From assembly GCA_016868575.1 (NCBI GenBank), contig VGGL01000019.1, positions 1 to 35,716 on the forward strand: a stretch of 35,716 nt of DNA, written 5' to 3'. Source of the stretch: Bacteroidota bacterium (GTDB lineage: Bacteria > Bacteroidota > Bacteroidia > Bacteroidales > FEN-979). This document shows positions 16,205 through 26,100 of this stretch, piece after piece. Each line of letters starts with the position of its first letter. Within the stretch, counting starts at the first letter, position 1. The translations under genes and the position numbers were made by a program. The notes below the pieces were generated by a model. It saw only the letters and a list, made by a program, of their open reading frames with translations. It was not told the DNA's origin and searched no databases.

Positions 16205-19186
16205 ATGCTGTTTTTCTCACATTCGTATTATTCTCTCCGTTATGGCACCCTTTCTCCGGAACAACTTGCGGCGGAGGCGGCTGCACGTGGCATCCGGTCA
16301 TTGGCATTGACCGACATTAATAACACCACGGGAGTTCCTGATTTTATCAAGGCATGCAAGGAGCACAATATCAAACCCATTGTGGGCATTGAGTTCCGGA
16401 ATGGGAATACCTGGGTGTATACCGGTATTGCCAGGAATAACGAAGGACTGCGGGAGCTGAATGAGTTCCTGAGCGAATGCAACATTCAGGGAAAGGCTTT
16501 TCCGGAGCGGGCACCGGTGTTTCATGATGCAATTTTGGTGTATCCAATGACCTCACCCCCGCCTCCGGCACCCCCTCGGATTCCTGCTTGCGCAGGAACC
16601 TGGGAGAGGGGGCAGGGGGGTGAGGCTGTCGCCATCCGGCCATACGACCTGCCAAAACTAACCTACTCTAAGAAAAACACCGACCTGTCTCGTGCCATCA
16701 TCTATCATCCCGTCACGTTCCTCAACGATGACGGCTACTTCCTTCACCGTAACCTGCGGGCAGTGGATGAGAATATCCTCCTGAGCCGTCTGCAGCCGGA
16801 ATACCTGGCCCATCCCTCGGAAAAGATGCTTCAAATGGATGAACTCCTTGCTTTCTACAAAGATTTTCCGCAAATTGTCAGGAATACGGAACGGATTGCT
16901 GAAGCTTGTTCGATCGAATTTGACTTTTCCTCGGTCAAAAACAAGAAAACCTTCACCGGCAGCCAGTATGATGATAAGATCCTCCTGGAAAAGCTGGCCA
17001 TGGATGGCTTTGACTACCGCTATGGCAAGAAAAGCAAGCTTGCACTCAGCCGCATCCGGCATGAGTTGGAGATCATCGACCGACTCGCCTTTTCCTCTTA
17101 CTTCCTGATCACCTGGGATATCATCCGATACTCCATGTCGCGTGGCTTCTACCATGTAGGCCGGGGAAGTGGAGCCAACAGCATCGTGGCTTACTGCCTC
17201 CGGATCACCGATGTGGATCCGATCGAGTTGGATCTCTACTTCGAACGCTTTATCAACCCTAAAAGGAGCAGCCCGCCTGACTTCGACATCGATTACTCCT
17301 GGAAGGAAAGAGACGAAGTACTCGACTACATCTTCAAACGTTATGGTCGCCGGCATACCGCCCTGCTCGGGGCCATGTCAACATTTAAGGGGAGTTCCAT
17401 CTTCCGGGAGCTTGGAAAGGTTTATGGATTGCCCAAGAAGGAAATTGACGAACTGGTGGAACGCCCCGAATCGGAGGTGAACCGAAACGAAATCACCCGG
17501 ACCATCCGCTACATTGCCCGCCAGATCATTGATTTCCCCAACATCCGGTCGATCCACGCCGGTGGCGTCCTGATTTCAGAAGAACCCATCTTCAGCTATA
17601 CGGCCCTTGACATGCCACCCAAAGGATTCCAAACCACCCAGTGGGATATGTATGTGGCCGAAGACATCGGCTTTGAGAAGATCGACATCCTCAGCCAGCG
17701 GGGCATTGGACATATCCGTGAATGTGCAGAGGTCATCCTGGAAAACCGCGGGATCAGCGTTGATGTACATAAGGTGCAGGAGTTTAAGAAAGATGAGCAG
17801 GTCAGGAAACAATTGCGGGTAGGGGAGAGCATTGGATGTTTTTATATCGAGAGCCCGGCCATGCGGGGCTTGCTGAAGAAACTCCGGTGTGAAAACTACC
17901 TGACACTGGTGGCGGCCAGCTCCATCATCCGCCCCGGCGTAGCCCGGTCGGGCATGATGCGGGAGTACATCCATCGCTTTCACCATCCCAATGACTTCAC
18001 CTATCTCCACCCGGTGATGGAAGCGCAACTGAAAGAAACCTACGGCGTGATGGTCTACCAGGAAGATGTCCTGAAGGTCTGCCATCACTTTGCCGGCCTC
18101 GACCTGGCGGATGCCGATGTGCTGCGCCGGGCCATGAGCGGAAAGTACCGGGCAAAGAAAGAATTCCAGCGCATTGTCGACAAGTTCTTTGAGAATTGCA
18201 AGAACTTCGGCTATCCTGATGCGACCACCAGGGAAGTATGGCGGCAGATCGAATCCTTTGCAGGCTACTCCTTCTCCAAAGCCCATTCAGCCTCCTATGC
18301 AGCAGAGAGCTACCAAAGCCTGTTCCTGAAAGCCTACTATCCGCTGGAGTTCATGGTAGCGGTGATCAACAACTTCGGTGGATTCTATAAAACCTGGGTC
18401 TATTTCAATGAAGCCCGGCGTTGCGGCGCCAACATCGAACTTCCCTGCGTGAACAGAAGCGAATACAAGACTTCCATCCGGGGGCAAGACATCTTCACGG
18501 GATTCATCCACATCGCTAACCTGGAAAACAAACTGGCAACCGCTATCCCGGAGGAGCAGAAAAGAAATGGCACATTCCGCGACCTGGAGGACTTTATCCG
18601 CCGCCTGCAGCCGGGATTGGAACAGCTGGTGATCCTGATCCGCTGCGGGGCATTCCGTTTCACCGGGATTCCCAAAGCACGCCTCCTCTGGGATGCCCAT
18701 ATGTTCGGGAAAAACCGCAGTCCGGCACCGGAACCCCATGCCCTGTTCCATGAACCTTCCCGACCGTACACCCTGCCCGACCTGGAAAAAAACCTCACTG
18801 CTGACGCCTATGATGAAATAGAATTGATCGGCTTTCCGGTCACCATGACCTACTTCGATTTACTGGAGACTGCTTTCCGTGGTGAGATCATGGCCGGGGA
18901 AATGACCGCTGCGGTGGGAAAGAAAGTACGCATGCTCGGCCACCTTGCAGCCATCAAATATGTGAAAACAATAAAAGGGGAACTCATGCATTTTGGCACT
19001 TTTCTGGATGTTCAGGGAGAATTTTTCGACACGGTTCACTTTCCCAATACCCTGAAAGCATATCCTTTCAGGGGAAATGGGATATACCTGATCTATGGTG
19101 AGATCACCCAGGAATTTGACTTCTCCAGCCTGACGGTTGAAAAAATGGCGAAAATGCCGATACGGAAAGACCCGAGAGGGATGTAG
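16205..19186 (+). CDS. dnaE: DNA polymerase III alpha subunit (DnaE-type, probably error-prone paralog)
   Basis: PHP-like N-terminus, GRGSGANSIVAYCLRITDVDPIELDLYFERFINPKRSSPPDFDIDYSW, GVMVYQEDV, FSKAHSASYA; 993 aa; next to dinB and an S24 regulator. Confidence 0.93.
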   Translation: MLFFSHSYYSLRYGTLSPEQLAAEAAARGIRSLALTDINNTTGVPDFIKACKEHNIKPIVGIEFRNGNTWVYTGIARNNEGLRELNEFLSECNIQGKAFPERAPVFHDAILVYPMTSPPPPAPPRIPACAGTWERGQGGEAVAIRPYDLPKLTYSKKNTDLSRAIIYHPVTFLNDDGYFLHRNLRAVDENILLSRLQPEYLAHPSEKMLQMDELLAFYKDFPQIVRNTERIAEACSIEFDFSSVKNKKTFTGSQYDDKILLEKLAMDGFDYRYGKKSKLALSRIRHELEIIDRLAFSSYFLITWDIIRYSMSRGFYHVGRGSGANSIVAYCLRITDVDPIELDLYFERFINPKRSSPPDFDIDYSWKERDEVLDYIFKRYGRRHTALLGAMSTFKGSSIFRELGKVYGLPKKEIDELVERPESEVNRNEITRTIRYIARQIIDFPNIRSIHAGGVLISEEPIFSYTALDMPPKGFQTTQWDMYVAEDIGFEKIDILSQRGIGHIRECAEVILENRGISVDVHKVQEFKKDEQVRKQLRVGESIGCFYIESPAMRGLLKKLRCENYLTLVAASSIIRPGVARSGMMREYIHRFHHPNDFTYLHPVMEAQLKETYGVMVYQEDVLKVCHHFAGLDLADADVLRRAMSGKYRAKKEFQRIVDKFFENCKNFGYPDATTREVWRQIESFAGYSFSKAHSASYAAESYQSLFLKAYYPLEFMVAVINNFGGFYKTWVYFNEARRCGANIELPCVNRSEYKTSIRGQDIFTGFIHIANLENKLATAIPEEQKRNGTFRDLEDFIRRLQPGLEQLVILIRCGAFRFTGIPKARLLWDAHMFGKNRSPAPEPHALFHEPSRPYTLPDLEKNLTADAYDEIELIGFPVTMTYFDLLETAFRGEIMAGEMTAAVGKKVRMLGHLAAIKYVKTIKGELMHFGTFLDVQGEFFDTVHFPNTLKAYPFRGNGIYLIYGEITQEFDFSSLTVEKMAKMPIRKDPRGM
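16551..16625. repeat. GACCTCACCCCC/GGGGGTGAGG palindromic repeat, copy 2, inside dnaE in frame; carries nested GGATTCCTGCTTGCGCAGGAACC hairpin
   Basis: 75 bp = 25 codons, encoding TSPPPPAPPRIPACAGTWERGQGGE. Confidence 0.9.
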
Positions 19187-19242
19187 GGAGCTGGTGAGCT
19201 GGTGAGGTGGTCATTGCGAGCCGCGTAGCGGCGTGGCAATGG
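19187..19242. repeat. GAGCTGGTG short tandem tract plus CATTGCGAGCCGCGTAGCGGCGTGGCAATGG palindrome
   Basis: ggagctggtgagctggtgaggtggtcattgcgagccgcgtagcggcgtggcaatgg. Confidence 0.9.
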
Positions 19243-19288
19243 AGATTTGAAAATAAAACAATGAGTCTCCTCTGAAAAGTCTTTTTAT

Positions 19289-19383
19289 GCCACTAAGGCA
19301 CTAAATCACAAAATTGCACAAATTTTATTTGTTTGATTAACAGCATTTTGTGTTTCTTTGTGTTTTTGTGGTTTAGTGGCGAA
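19289..19383. repeat. Imperfect inverted repeat (GCCACTAAGGCACTAAATCACAAAA ... TTTTTGTGGTTTAGTGGC)
   Basis: Arms readable at both ends of the interval. Confidence 0.75.
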
Positions 19384-19505
19384 AATGAATGATGGCATTA
19401 TCGGAGTAGGCTCAACAATTAAACAATTTGGGACTTGGTTGTGGATATGTTGAAAGATGTTTTGGGAAGATATTAACATATTCGGAAAGATAATGGCATT
19501 CTCTA

Positions 19506-19513
19506 TAATTTTG
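19506..19513 (+). promoter_or_regulatory. -7 box TAATTTTG immediately upstream of the methyltransferase
   Basis: Matches TAnnTTTG; only 4 bp before the ATG. Confidence 0.4.
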
Positions 19514-19517
19514 TAAT

Positions 19518-20390
19518 ATGAAGAACGGAAACGGGAATAGTGTTGAACTTTTTCTTGGTGATTGCAGGGAAGAGTTGAAACGAATCGATGATGACTCGGT
19601 TGATTTGATTGTAACTTCACCTCCCTATGCAGACCAACGGAAACAGATATATGGTGGCATTCATCCAGATCAATATGTTGAATGGTTTCTCCCTATTTCT
19701 GAGCAGTTGTTGCGGGTACTTAAGCCAACTGGTACATTTATCCTTAATATCAAGGAGCGGGTCCATGAGGGAGAACGCCATACCTATGTCCTTGAACTGA
19801 TCATGGAAATGAAAAAGCAAGGCTGGTTGTGGACTGAGGAATTTATCTGGCATAAAAAGAACTGTTACCCTGGAAAATGGCCAAACCGGTTCAGGGATGC
19901 CTGGGAAAGACTTCTGCAGTTCAATAAGGATCGGAAATTTGATATGTATCAGGATGAGGTGAGGGTGCCGACAGGGGATTGGGCAAAAACGCGATTAAAG
20001 AAATTGTCAGATACAGACAAAATTCGCGATAATTCAAAGGTTGGAAGTGGTTTTGGTAAGAACATCTCAAACTGGCTGAACAGGGATCTGGCCTATCCTA
20101 CCAATGTTTTACATTTGTCCACTGAATGTTCCAACAGAAACCACAGCGCTACTTTCCCTGAGGCACTTCCCGAGTGGTTTATTAAACTTTTTACCAAACC
20201 TGGAGATGTAGTACTTGACCCATTCATGGGCTCTGGTACAACTGTCGTCGTTGCACAACGCCTGAGCAGAAAAGCCATAGGTATTGATATTCTGTCCGAG
20301 TATCATGAGATCACCCTCCAAAGGCTTGATCCTGTTGTTGAATGGACGCTTTTTGAACCAAAAGTTAAATATGGGAACACTAAAACCTGA
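19518..20390 (+). CDS. Site-specific DNA methyltransferase (beta-class; N4-cytosine or N6-adenine)
   Basis: DLIVTSPPYADQRK (catalytic motif IV) precedes GDVVLDPFMGSGTTVVVAQRLSRKAIGID (motif I). Confidence 0.95.
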   Translation: MKNGNGNSVELFLGDCREELKRIDDDSVDLIVTSPPYADQRKQIYGGIHPDQYVEWFLPISEQLLRVLKPTGTFILNIKERVHEGERHTYVLELIMEMKKQGWLWTEEFIWHKKNCYPGKWPNRFRDAWERLLQFNKDRKFDMYQDEVRVPTGDWAKTRLKKLSDTDKIRDNSKVGSGFGKNISNWLNRDLAYPTNVLHLSTECSNRNHSATFPEALPEWFIKLFTKPGDVVLDPFMGSGTTVVVAQRLSRKAIGIDILSEYHEITLQRLDPVVEWTLFEPKVKYGNTKT

Positions 20391-21141
20391 AGATCTGATC
20401 AAGTATGTTGAGGATAACATTCAATCTTTTCATGATAAACGATTGATAGGCCTGAAGGAGTTGAAATTATCGTCTATTCTGGCAAGAAAAAATCCATACC
20501 TGTTTAAAGCAAAAAATTACGAAAGCGCCGACAAGATTGTTATTGGCTTGGTTACAGCCTATTTATCTTCACAGGAGGAAACCTTATTTGGTGAATGGCT
20601 TGAAGGACTTGCAATTTTTGTTAGTACCAGGATTTTTGATGGCTGGAAATCTGGTATTACTGGAATAGATCTGGAGTTCAACCGGGAAGGGATCAGATAT
20701 ATTGTTAACGTAAAATCAGGGCCAAACTGGGGAAATTCGAGTCAAATCAAGAAGATGATCTCAGATTTTCAATCGGCCATCAAGACCCTTCGGACAAGCC
20801 ATTCCAATATGCATGTTGTGGCAGTGAATGGATGCTGTTATGGGAGGGACAGTAAACCTGATAAAAAAGGGATCTACTTTAAATATTGTGGACAAAGGTT
20901 CTGGGAATTCATCTCAGGCAATCCTTCACTTTATATTGAAATTATTGAACCTCTCGCGCATAGAGCAAAAGAGAAAGATCAGGAATTCATGGAAGTCTAT
21001 CCCAAGGTGGTTAACAAATTCATCTTAGAGTTTATTCAGGTTTATTGCCTTTCTGACGGAAGCATCAATTGGAATAAGCTTGTAGAGATGAATTCGTCAA
21101 TCTTGAAGCCTGGGGCCAGGAGAAGAAAATTGAAATCCTAA
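20371..21141 (+). CDS. Type II restriction endonuclease, PmeII-like family
   Basis: NPYLFKAKN, GEWLEGLAIFVSTRIFDGWKSGITGIDLEF...YIVNVKSGPNWGNSSQIKKM (PD-(D/E)xK-like), VNGCCYGRD; overlaps the MTase 3' end. Confidence 0.8.
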   Translation: MGTLKPEDLIKYVEDNIQSFHDKRLIGLKELKLSSILARKNPYLFKAKNYESADKIVIGLVTAYLSSQEETLFGEWLEGLAIFVSTRIFDGWKSGITGIDLEFNREGIRYIVNVKSGPNWGNSSQIKKMISDFQSAIKTLRTSHSNMHVVAVNGCCYGRDSKPDKKGIYFKYCGQRFWEFISGNPSLYIEIIEPLAHRAKEKDQEFMEVYPKVVNKFILEFIQVYCLSDGSINWNKLVEMNSSILKPGARRRKLKS

Positions 21142-21153
21142 ACACTCTTCCAT

Positions 21154-21999
21154 TTATTCCACCTGCATATAATACGAAATCAATCCGTCGATTGGGGATT
21201 GCATCATGGTTCCTGGCTTTAATCCGTGGTGATGCAATGCTTCTTGGAGAATATCCTGGAAGTGGTAAGCGATGGAGCCGGTGAATGACACCGGGAAGTC
21301 CCGGTAATTGCTGTACTTCATGACATAATTCTCCAGAAATCGGGAGAAGGAGTCGTAGACAATTGCATGGATGGAAGGATCCGTGCGGTGTTCATGGATA
21401 AATCCGGAGAATGAAGCGAGAAACCTTCCGGGCTTGGGCTGGTTGTAGATGCCGTCAAGAATGTTTTCCAGGGTAAGGTTGAACTGTTTCTTGAATGCTT
21501 GCTCAATGTCCTGGGGAAGGAGGTGCCTTAGATAATGGGTGATGAAGACCTTTCCGATATTCGAGCCACCACCTTCGTCGCCCAGAATGAAGCCAAGGGA
21601 TCGGATATTTTCAATGATATCTTTTCCATCATACAGACAGGAATTCGATCCTGTTCCAAGGATGCAGGCAATGCCCGGATTTTCCCCGAACAGGGCTCTG
21701 GCAGCACCCAGAATATCATGGAATACTTCTGTTTGGGCATTTGGAAAATAAGCCGCCAACGCGGTTTTGATGATCTCGTGCTTAGCAGGTGTAGAACATC
21801 CGGCACCATAAAAGGAAATATACTGAATGGGCAATCCTTTGCAATCCGGCGCCAATTCATTCCCAATGATCTCCATGATGTCACCTGTGGATTGGTAATA
21901 CGGATTGATCCCGGCCGTTTTAATCCTCACATGGTCTTTATCAGACTCCAAAACCACCCAGTCAGTCTTTGTCGATCCGCTGTCAGCTATGAGATGCAT
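21154..21999 (-). CDS. BadF/BadG-type ATPase / N-acetylglucosamine kinase family
   Basis: MHLIADSGSTKTDWVVLESD, GTGSNSCLYDGKDI, LGDEGGGSNIGK. Start placed at 21999; the longer ORF is repeat-derived. Confidence 0.88.
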   Translation of the reverse strand: MHLIADSGSTKTDWVVLESDKDHVRIKTAGINPYYQSTGDIMEIIGNELAPDCKGLPIQYISFYGAGCSTPAKHEIIKTALAAYFPNAQTEVFHDILGAARALFGENPGIACILGTGSNSCLYDGKDIIENIRSLGFILGDEGGGSNIGKVFITHYLRHLLPQDIEQAFKKQFNLTLENILDGIYNQPKPGRFLASFSGFIHEHRTDPSIHAIVYDSFSRFLENYVMKYSNYRDFPVSFTGSIAYHFQDILQEALHHHGLKPGTMMQSPIDGLISYYMQVE

Positions 22000-22008
22000 C
22001 CTTTTGAA

Positions 22009-22080
22009 TTTAGTGATTTGGTGATTGTTGTCATTGCGAGCCGCGCAGCGGCGTGGCAATGGTGATTTAGTGATTAGGTG
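22009..22080. repeat. GTGATTTG tract plus CATTGCGAGCCGCGCAGCGGCGTGGCAATGG palindrome plus GTGATTTA tract
   Basis: tttagtgatttggtgattgttgtcattgcgagccgcgcagcggcgtggcaatggtgatttagtgattaggtga. Confidence 0.92.
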
Positions 22081-22103
22081 AGTCTTTATCTCAAATTTAA
22101 AAA

Positions 22104-22490
22104 TTACAGCACCCATCGTCTTCCAAAGACAACAAGGGCAATTCCGATGGCGGTAATGGCAGCCAACAACACAGCGCCGGCGGCTATATCCTTGATCTTT
22201 CCTGCGGCCGGCTTGTGTTCGGGGGATACCAGATCTACCAGCCGTTCGATGGCGGTATTGAACATTTCTGCAATCCATACCAATCCGATGACGATGATCA
22301 ATAAACCCCAGTCAACCGGCGAAACACTGAAAATGAAACCTGCAGCAATCACTACGATGGTAGCAAGTGCATGAATCCAGGCATTGTGTTGTGTTTTAAG
22401 GCAGTACAACATGCCGCGAAAAGCATACTGAAAGCTCTTTCTTCTCCCGGCAAATGAAAATCTTTTTGGCTTAGAGGTACCTTCTGACAT
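22104..22490 (-). CDS. dgkA: Diacylglycerol/undecaprenol kinase family
   Basis: FQYAFRGMLYCLKTQHNAWIHALA...EMFNTAIERLVDLVSPEHKPAAGKIKDIAAGAVLLAA. Confidence 0.95.
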   Translation of the reverse strand: MSEGTSKPKRFSFAGRRKSFQYAFRGMLYCLKTQHNAWIHALATIVVIAAGFIFSVSPVDWGLLIIVIGLVWIAEMFNTAIERLVDLVSPEHKPAAGKIKDIAAGAVLLAAITAIGIALVVFGRRWVL

Positions 22491-23034
22491 GCTGCATATA
22501 ATTCATGTAAGAATCACCAAATCTTGAAGAGAGGAACTTCTCTTCCTCCAATATCAGCTGGTGGTGTACGTAGACACCCATTAGCATGAGTGAGAAATTC
22601 AGCAGACTTGGAAAGTAGATATTGGAACCGATACAAATCAGGTAAGCTCCGACATACATCGGGTTTCGGCTGAAACGGTAAAGCCCTGTCGTACGAAGGT
22701 TCGTTTCCACATCAGGGATCCCCATCTTTGTTGAGCTCCCTAGGAAATAGAAGGAAGATAGCATGACGGCAACACCCGTCATCAACAAGATGACCGAAAC
22801 CCAGGTGATCAATAAAGAAATGGTGATCATGCCAATCTCAGGCCAGATGGCTTTGACCAAAAAGAGCGTCCATGATCCGAAAATACCTACTTTCCCGACA
22901 AGGAATTTTTTTTTTCCTGTAGTCAAGTTTCCAACAAACTGCCTTCCCCTCCTCTGTTCGCTGACGATCAACAGGATCAACCCGATACCGAGGAGGGAAA
23001 ATGAACTGATGATCAAGATGCTTGTAAGCGGCAT
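22471..23034 (-). CDS. Isoprenylcysteine carboxyl methyltransferase-like membrane protein
   Basis: TTGLYRFSRNPMYVGAYLICIG...EEEKFLSSRFGDSYMNYMQHVRRYL. Confidence 0.85.
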   Translation of the reverse strand: MPLTSILIISSFSLLGIGLILLIVSEQRRGRQFVGNLTTGKKKFLVGKVGIFGSWTLFLVKAIWPEIGMITISLLITWVSVILLMTGVAVMLSSFYFLGSSTKMGIPDVETNLRTTGLYRFSRNPMYVGAYLICIGSNIYFPSLLNFSLMLMGVYVHHQLILEEEKFLSSRFGDSYMNYMQHVRRYL

Positions 23035-23073
23035 AATGAATAAGGCAAGATATTAGGAAGGATTTTGAGTCTG

Positions 23074-23146
23074 AGCGGTAAATGGGACTCGAACCCACGA
23101 CCCTTAGCTTGGGAAGCTAATGCTCTACCAACTGAGCTACTACCGC
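23074..23146 (-). tRNA. tRNA-Gly (CCC anticodon)
   Basis: GCGGTAGTAGCTCAGTTGGTAGAGCATTAGCTTCCCAAGCTAAGGGTCGTGGGTTCGAGTCCCATTTACCGCT; anticodon loop TTCCCAA. Confidence 0.95.
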
Positions 23147-23172
23147 ATGGTGATGCAAAAATAAGAACTTTT

Positions 23173-26100
23173 TTAATCCCTCACACATCTTACTGCCAAA
23201 GCATTTGATTTCAGCGTTGGCTTGGAAGAAACACTGGGCGTTTGAACATGAAGACCATGGGCCAGCGCATGGTCATTTCCACTTTCCGTAGAAGTCCAGA
23301 ACAAGGTGGCATCATTCAGGAAAGCAGGGGAGATGTTTTGAAACAGGGCGCCTTGCATTTCAGCATTGAAGCCTGAGAATCCGCTGGCCTTCATAGCACT
23401 TCCTGCTGTTGACACATCACCAAGGAAGTTGAACAGGGTATTCCAATCGTCTTCCGAAGGAATATGCCATCCGGGAGGACAGATTCCCTGAAATTCTTCC
23501 AGGCGGGTATAAGACATTAACTCATCCCATTGATAGAGACCGCCGAATGAACCGCAATTCGCGTCCATGTTGGCATAACAGAATTTCTCCAGGATGCAGT
23601 TGTCTTTTTGCATCTTGTTGTCAGCGATCCGGGATCCGGCATCGAGGTTTTGTGCCATCCAGCACTGTGATCCGATCTGCACGGTCACATATTGCTTCCC
23701 CGGCTCCCGGATATCTGTGAGCATGCCTCCGCAGACAAATGGGGGGGATGCTACGACTGTGATGGTTGCCGTCGCACTGCTGGAACATCCAAAAGGAGCA
23801 TTTGTAAAAGTGTAAGTAATGGTATGGTTTCCAATGCCTGCTGTAGCTGGGCTGAAGGTACTGCCAGCAATACCAGGGCCCGAATATACTCCTCCGAGCG
23901 GTGTTCCGCCTGTCAGCGCAAATGGTTTCCCTTGCATGGTAGTGAGGTTGTTGCAGATGGTGAGCGCGGAAGGAGTCTGATAGCCCACAGCAATGTTCAA
24001 TGCCGATGGATCTCCGTTGCTGCAGATTCCATTGGCGCCAGCCACACTCAAAACGCCTGAAGTGGCTGATCCGGAGAAGTCGATGGTGGCGCTGGTTCCG
24101 CTGGGTGTTAGGGTGACTCCTGACCCTGAATAGGACCAGACATAGGATACTGCATTGGTGATGGGATCGATGGTGTAGGTGGCAGAGGAGCCCTGGCATA
24201 TGCCTGGAGGACCGGTGATCGGGCCTGCCGGGTAGGCGCGTGGATTAACGGTGATAGACCGTGAATTGGAGGTTCCGTCACCACAACTATTGATTCCATT
24301 GACAGTGATATTTCCGGTTGCAGCTGTCTGACTGAAATTCACCGTAATGGTATTGATGGAACTCGTCCCGCTTACACCCGGAGGAAGACTCCAACTGTAA
24401 GAAGTTGCATTGGCAATTGGGGGAACACTGTAAATGATTCCTGTTTCCGTCTGGCATACGGGTGAAGGGCCGGAGATCGCTCCTGCAGCACCTGGAAATG
24501 GAGCAACAGTGATAGGAAACAAGGAAGGAGTACCGCTACCACAGCTGTTCACGCCCATGACGCTGAGTTGCCCGGGCGTGGCTGCTGGACTGAATTGTAT
24601 CTGAACAGAGTTGGTATTACCGGGAGGCAGGATGGTCGCTCCGGTGCCGCTATACGACCAGGAATAGCTGGCTGCATTGGCAATCGCTGGAACTGAATAG
24701 GTATAGGTCTGGGTCAGGCAGACATTGGCTGTGCCTGAAATAACCCCTGCGGGGTCGGGGAGAGGATCGACAGTAATTGATTTTGTAGATGTCGGTCCAA
24801 CCCCACAATCTGGATTCCATCCCTGAACAGACAAAGTACCCGAGGTCGCATTGACTGCGAAATTAAGCGTAACCGATGACCCCGTTCCATTGATTGTCAC
24901 GCCTGTCCCGGAATAACTCCAGGTGTAGGATGTTGAACTTGGATCTGGAACAACAGAAAATGCTATTCCCAAAGCTCCCTGACAAACAGAATTGACCCCA
25001 GTAATGCTACCAAGGTTGGCTGGACTCTTTTTATAGGTGATAGTAACCTGTGCAGTCGAATTGGAAACTAGAAACCACCAGGTGTTAATGGTTTTTTGAT
25101 CACCCCAATCATTATCCCAGATATGGCAACCAGTGGCAGGAGGTACGGAACATCCCGGAGGAGTTGTGCTTGTTATTCCATTCACGAGAATATCATCCCA
25201 GTAGAATGCTGGATCGGGTAATGGAGGTACGGTTATTGGGCGAATCAGATTTACTTTGAATCCATTAACGTTTTCCTCCACATCCCATAGCGGTAAATGA
25301 GTCAATCCATTTGTAAATGACATGGTAAAGGGGAATGAAGAACCGCTCGGGACCTGTAATCCATTTGCATCTTTTCCGTCCCAGGTAATGGTATCCCACC
25401 CACCAGTAACGCTTTGTGTCAGTTCACGGTCTGCATATGGTGCTCCAAGTGTGTTTAACAGGAGCATGACAGAACCACTCCCAGGTCCAGTGGTCTTAAA
25501 TATAAAATCAATAGTTCCACTGTTGCATTTAGATTCGGTGAAAAGTGAATCCGCGATCAATTGCCCGATAGCTCCATCAGGATACGCTGTATGATCCGGA
25601 TCGTTTAAAAATATCTTGTATTGAGGATAATTATGCGGATTTGGCCCGGGTTGCGATTGTCTTGCCAGCTGAGTTGTGGATGGGGGAACAGCATAACACC
25701 CCGATTCATTGCATGAGAATGAGAAATCTCTTCCTTCAAAATTATTGGGATCAAACCTGGTAACAATTCCATCAATGGAGTAGATGTACATTAACCCTTC
25801 AAAAGTGTAGTATTGCCCAAACCCAGAGGATGGATTTCGTATCTGCCAACATTTTGAAAAGACCCTTCCATCAATCTTGGTCATAGTTGTTGTATTCACT
25901 ACAGTAATATCGAAATAGTCGAATTCCCTGCCGGAATTGTTGTTAAGTTGAAATGTCATGTAATAATCGCCGTTCATGGTTGGAGTACAGCTGTTCGAAG
26001 GATATCCGGTTGCATTCAGTATCTGTGGTCCAGCAACAGCCTGGGCATAGGTACTTATATAACCGGTTGGCGATGATGCTGTAGGTGTTGTACCTAACCA

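Noticed and set aside
22000-22278. N-terminal extension of the BadF-family kinase (ORF to 22278)
   Set aside because: The extension reads through the CATTGCGAG repeat and the antisense dgkA region; a canonical ATPase N-terminus begins at MHLIADSGSTKTD (21999).
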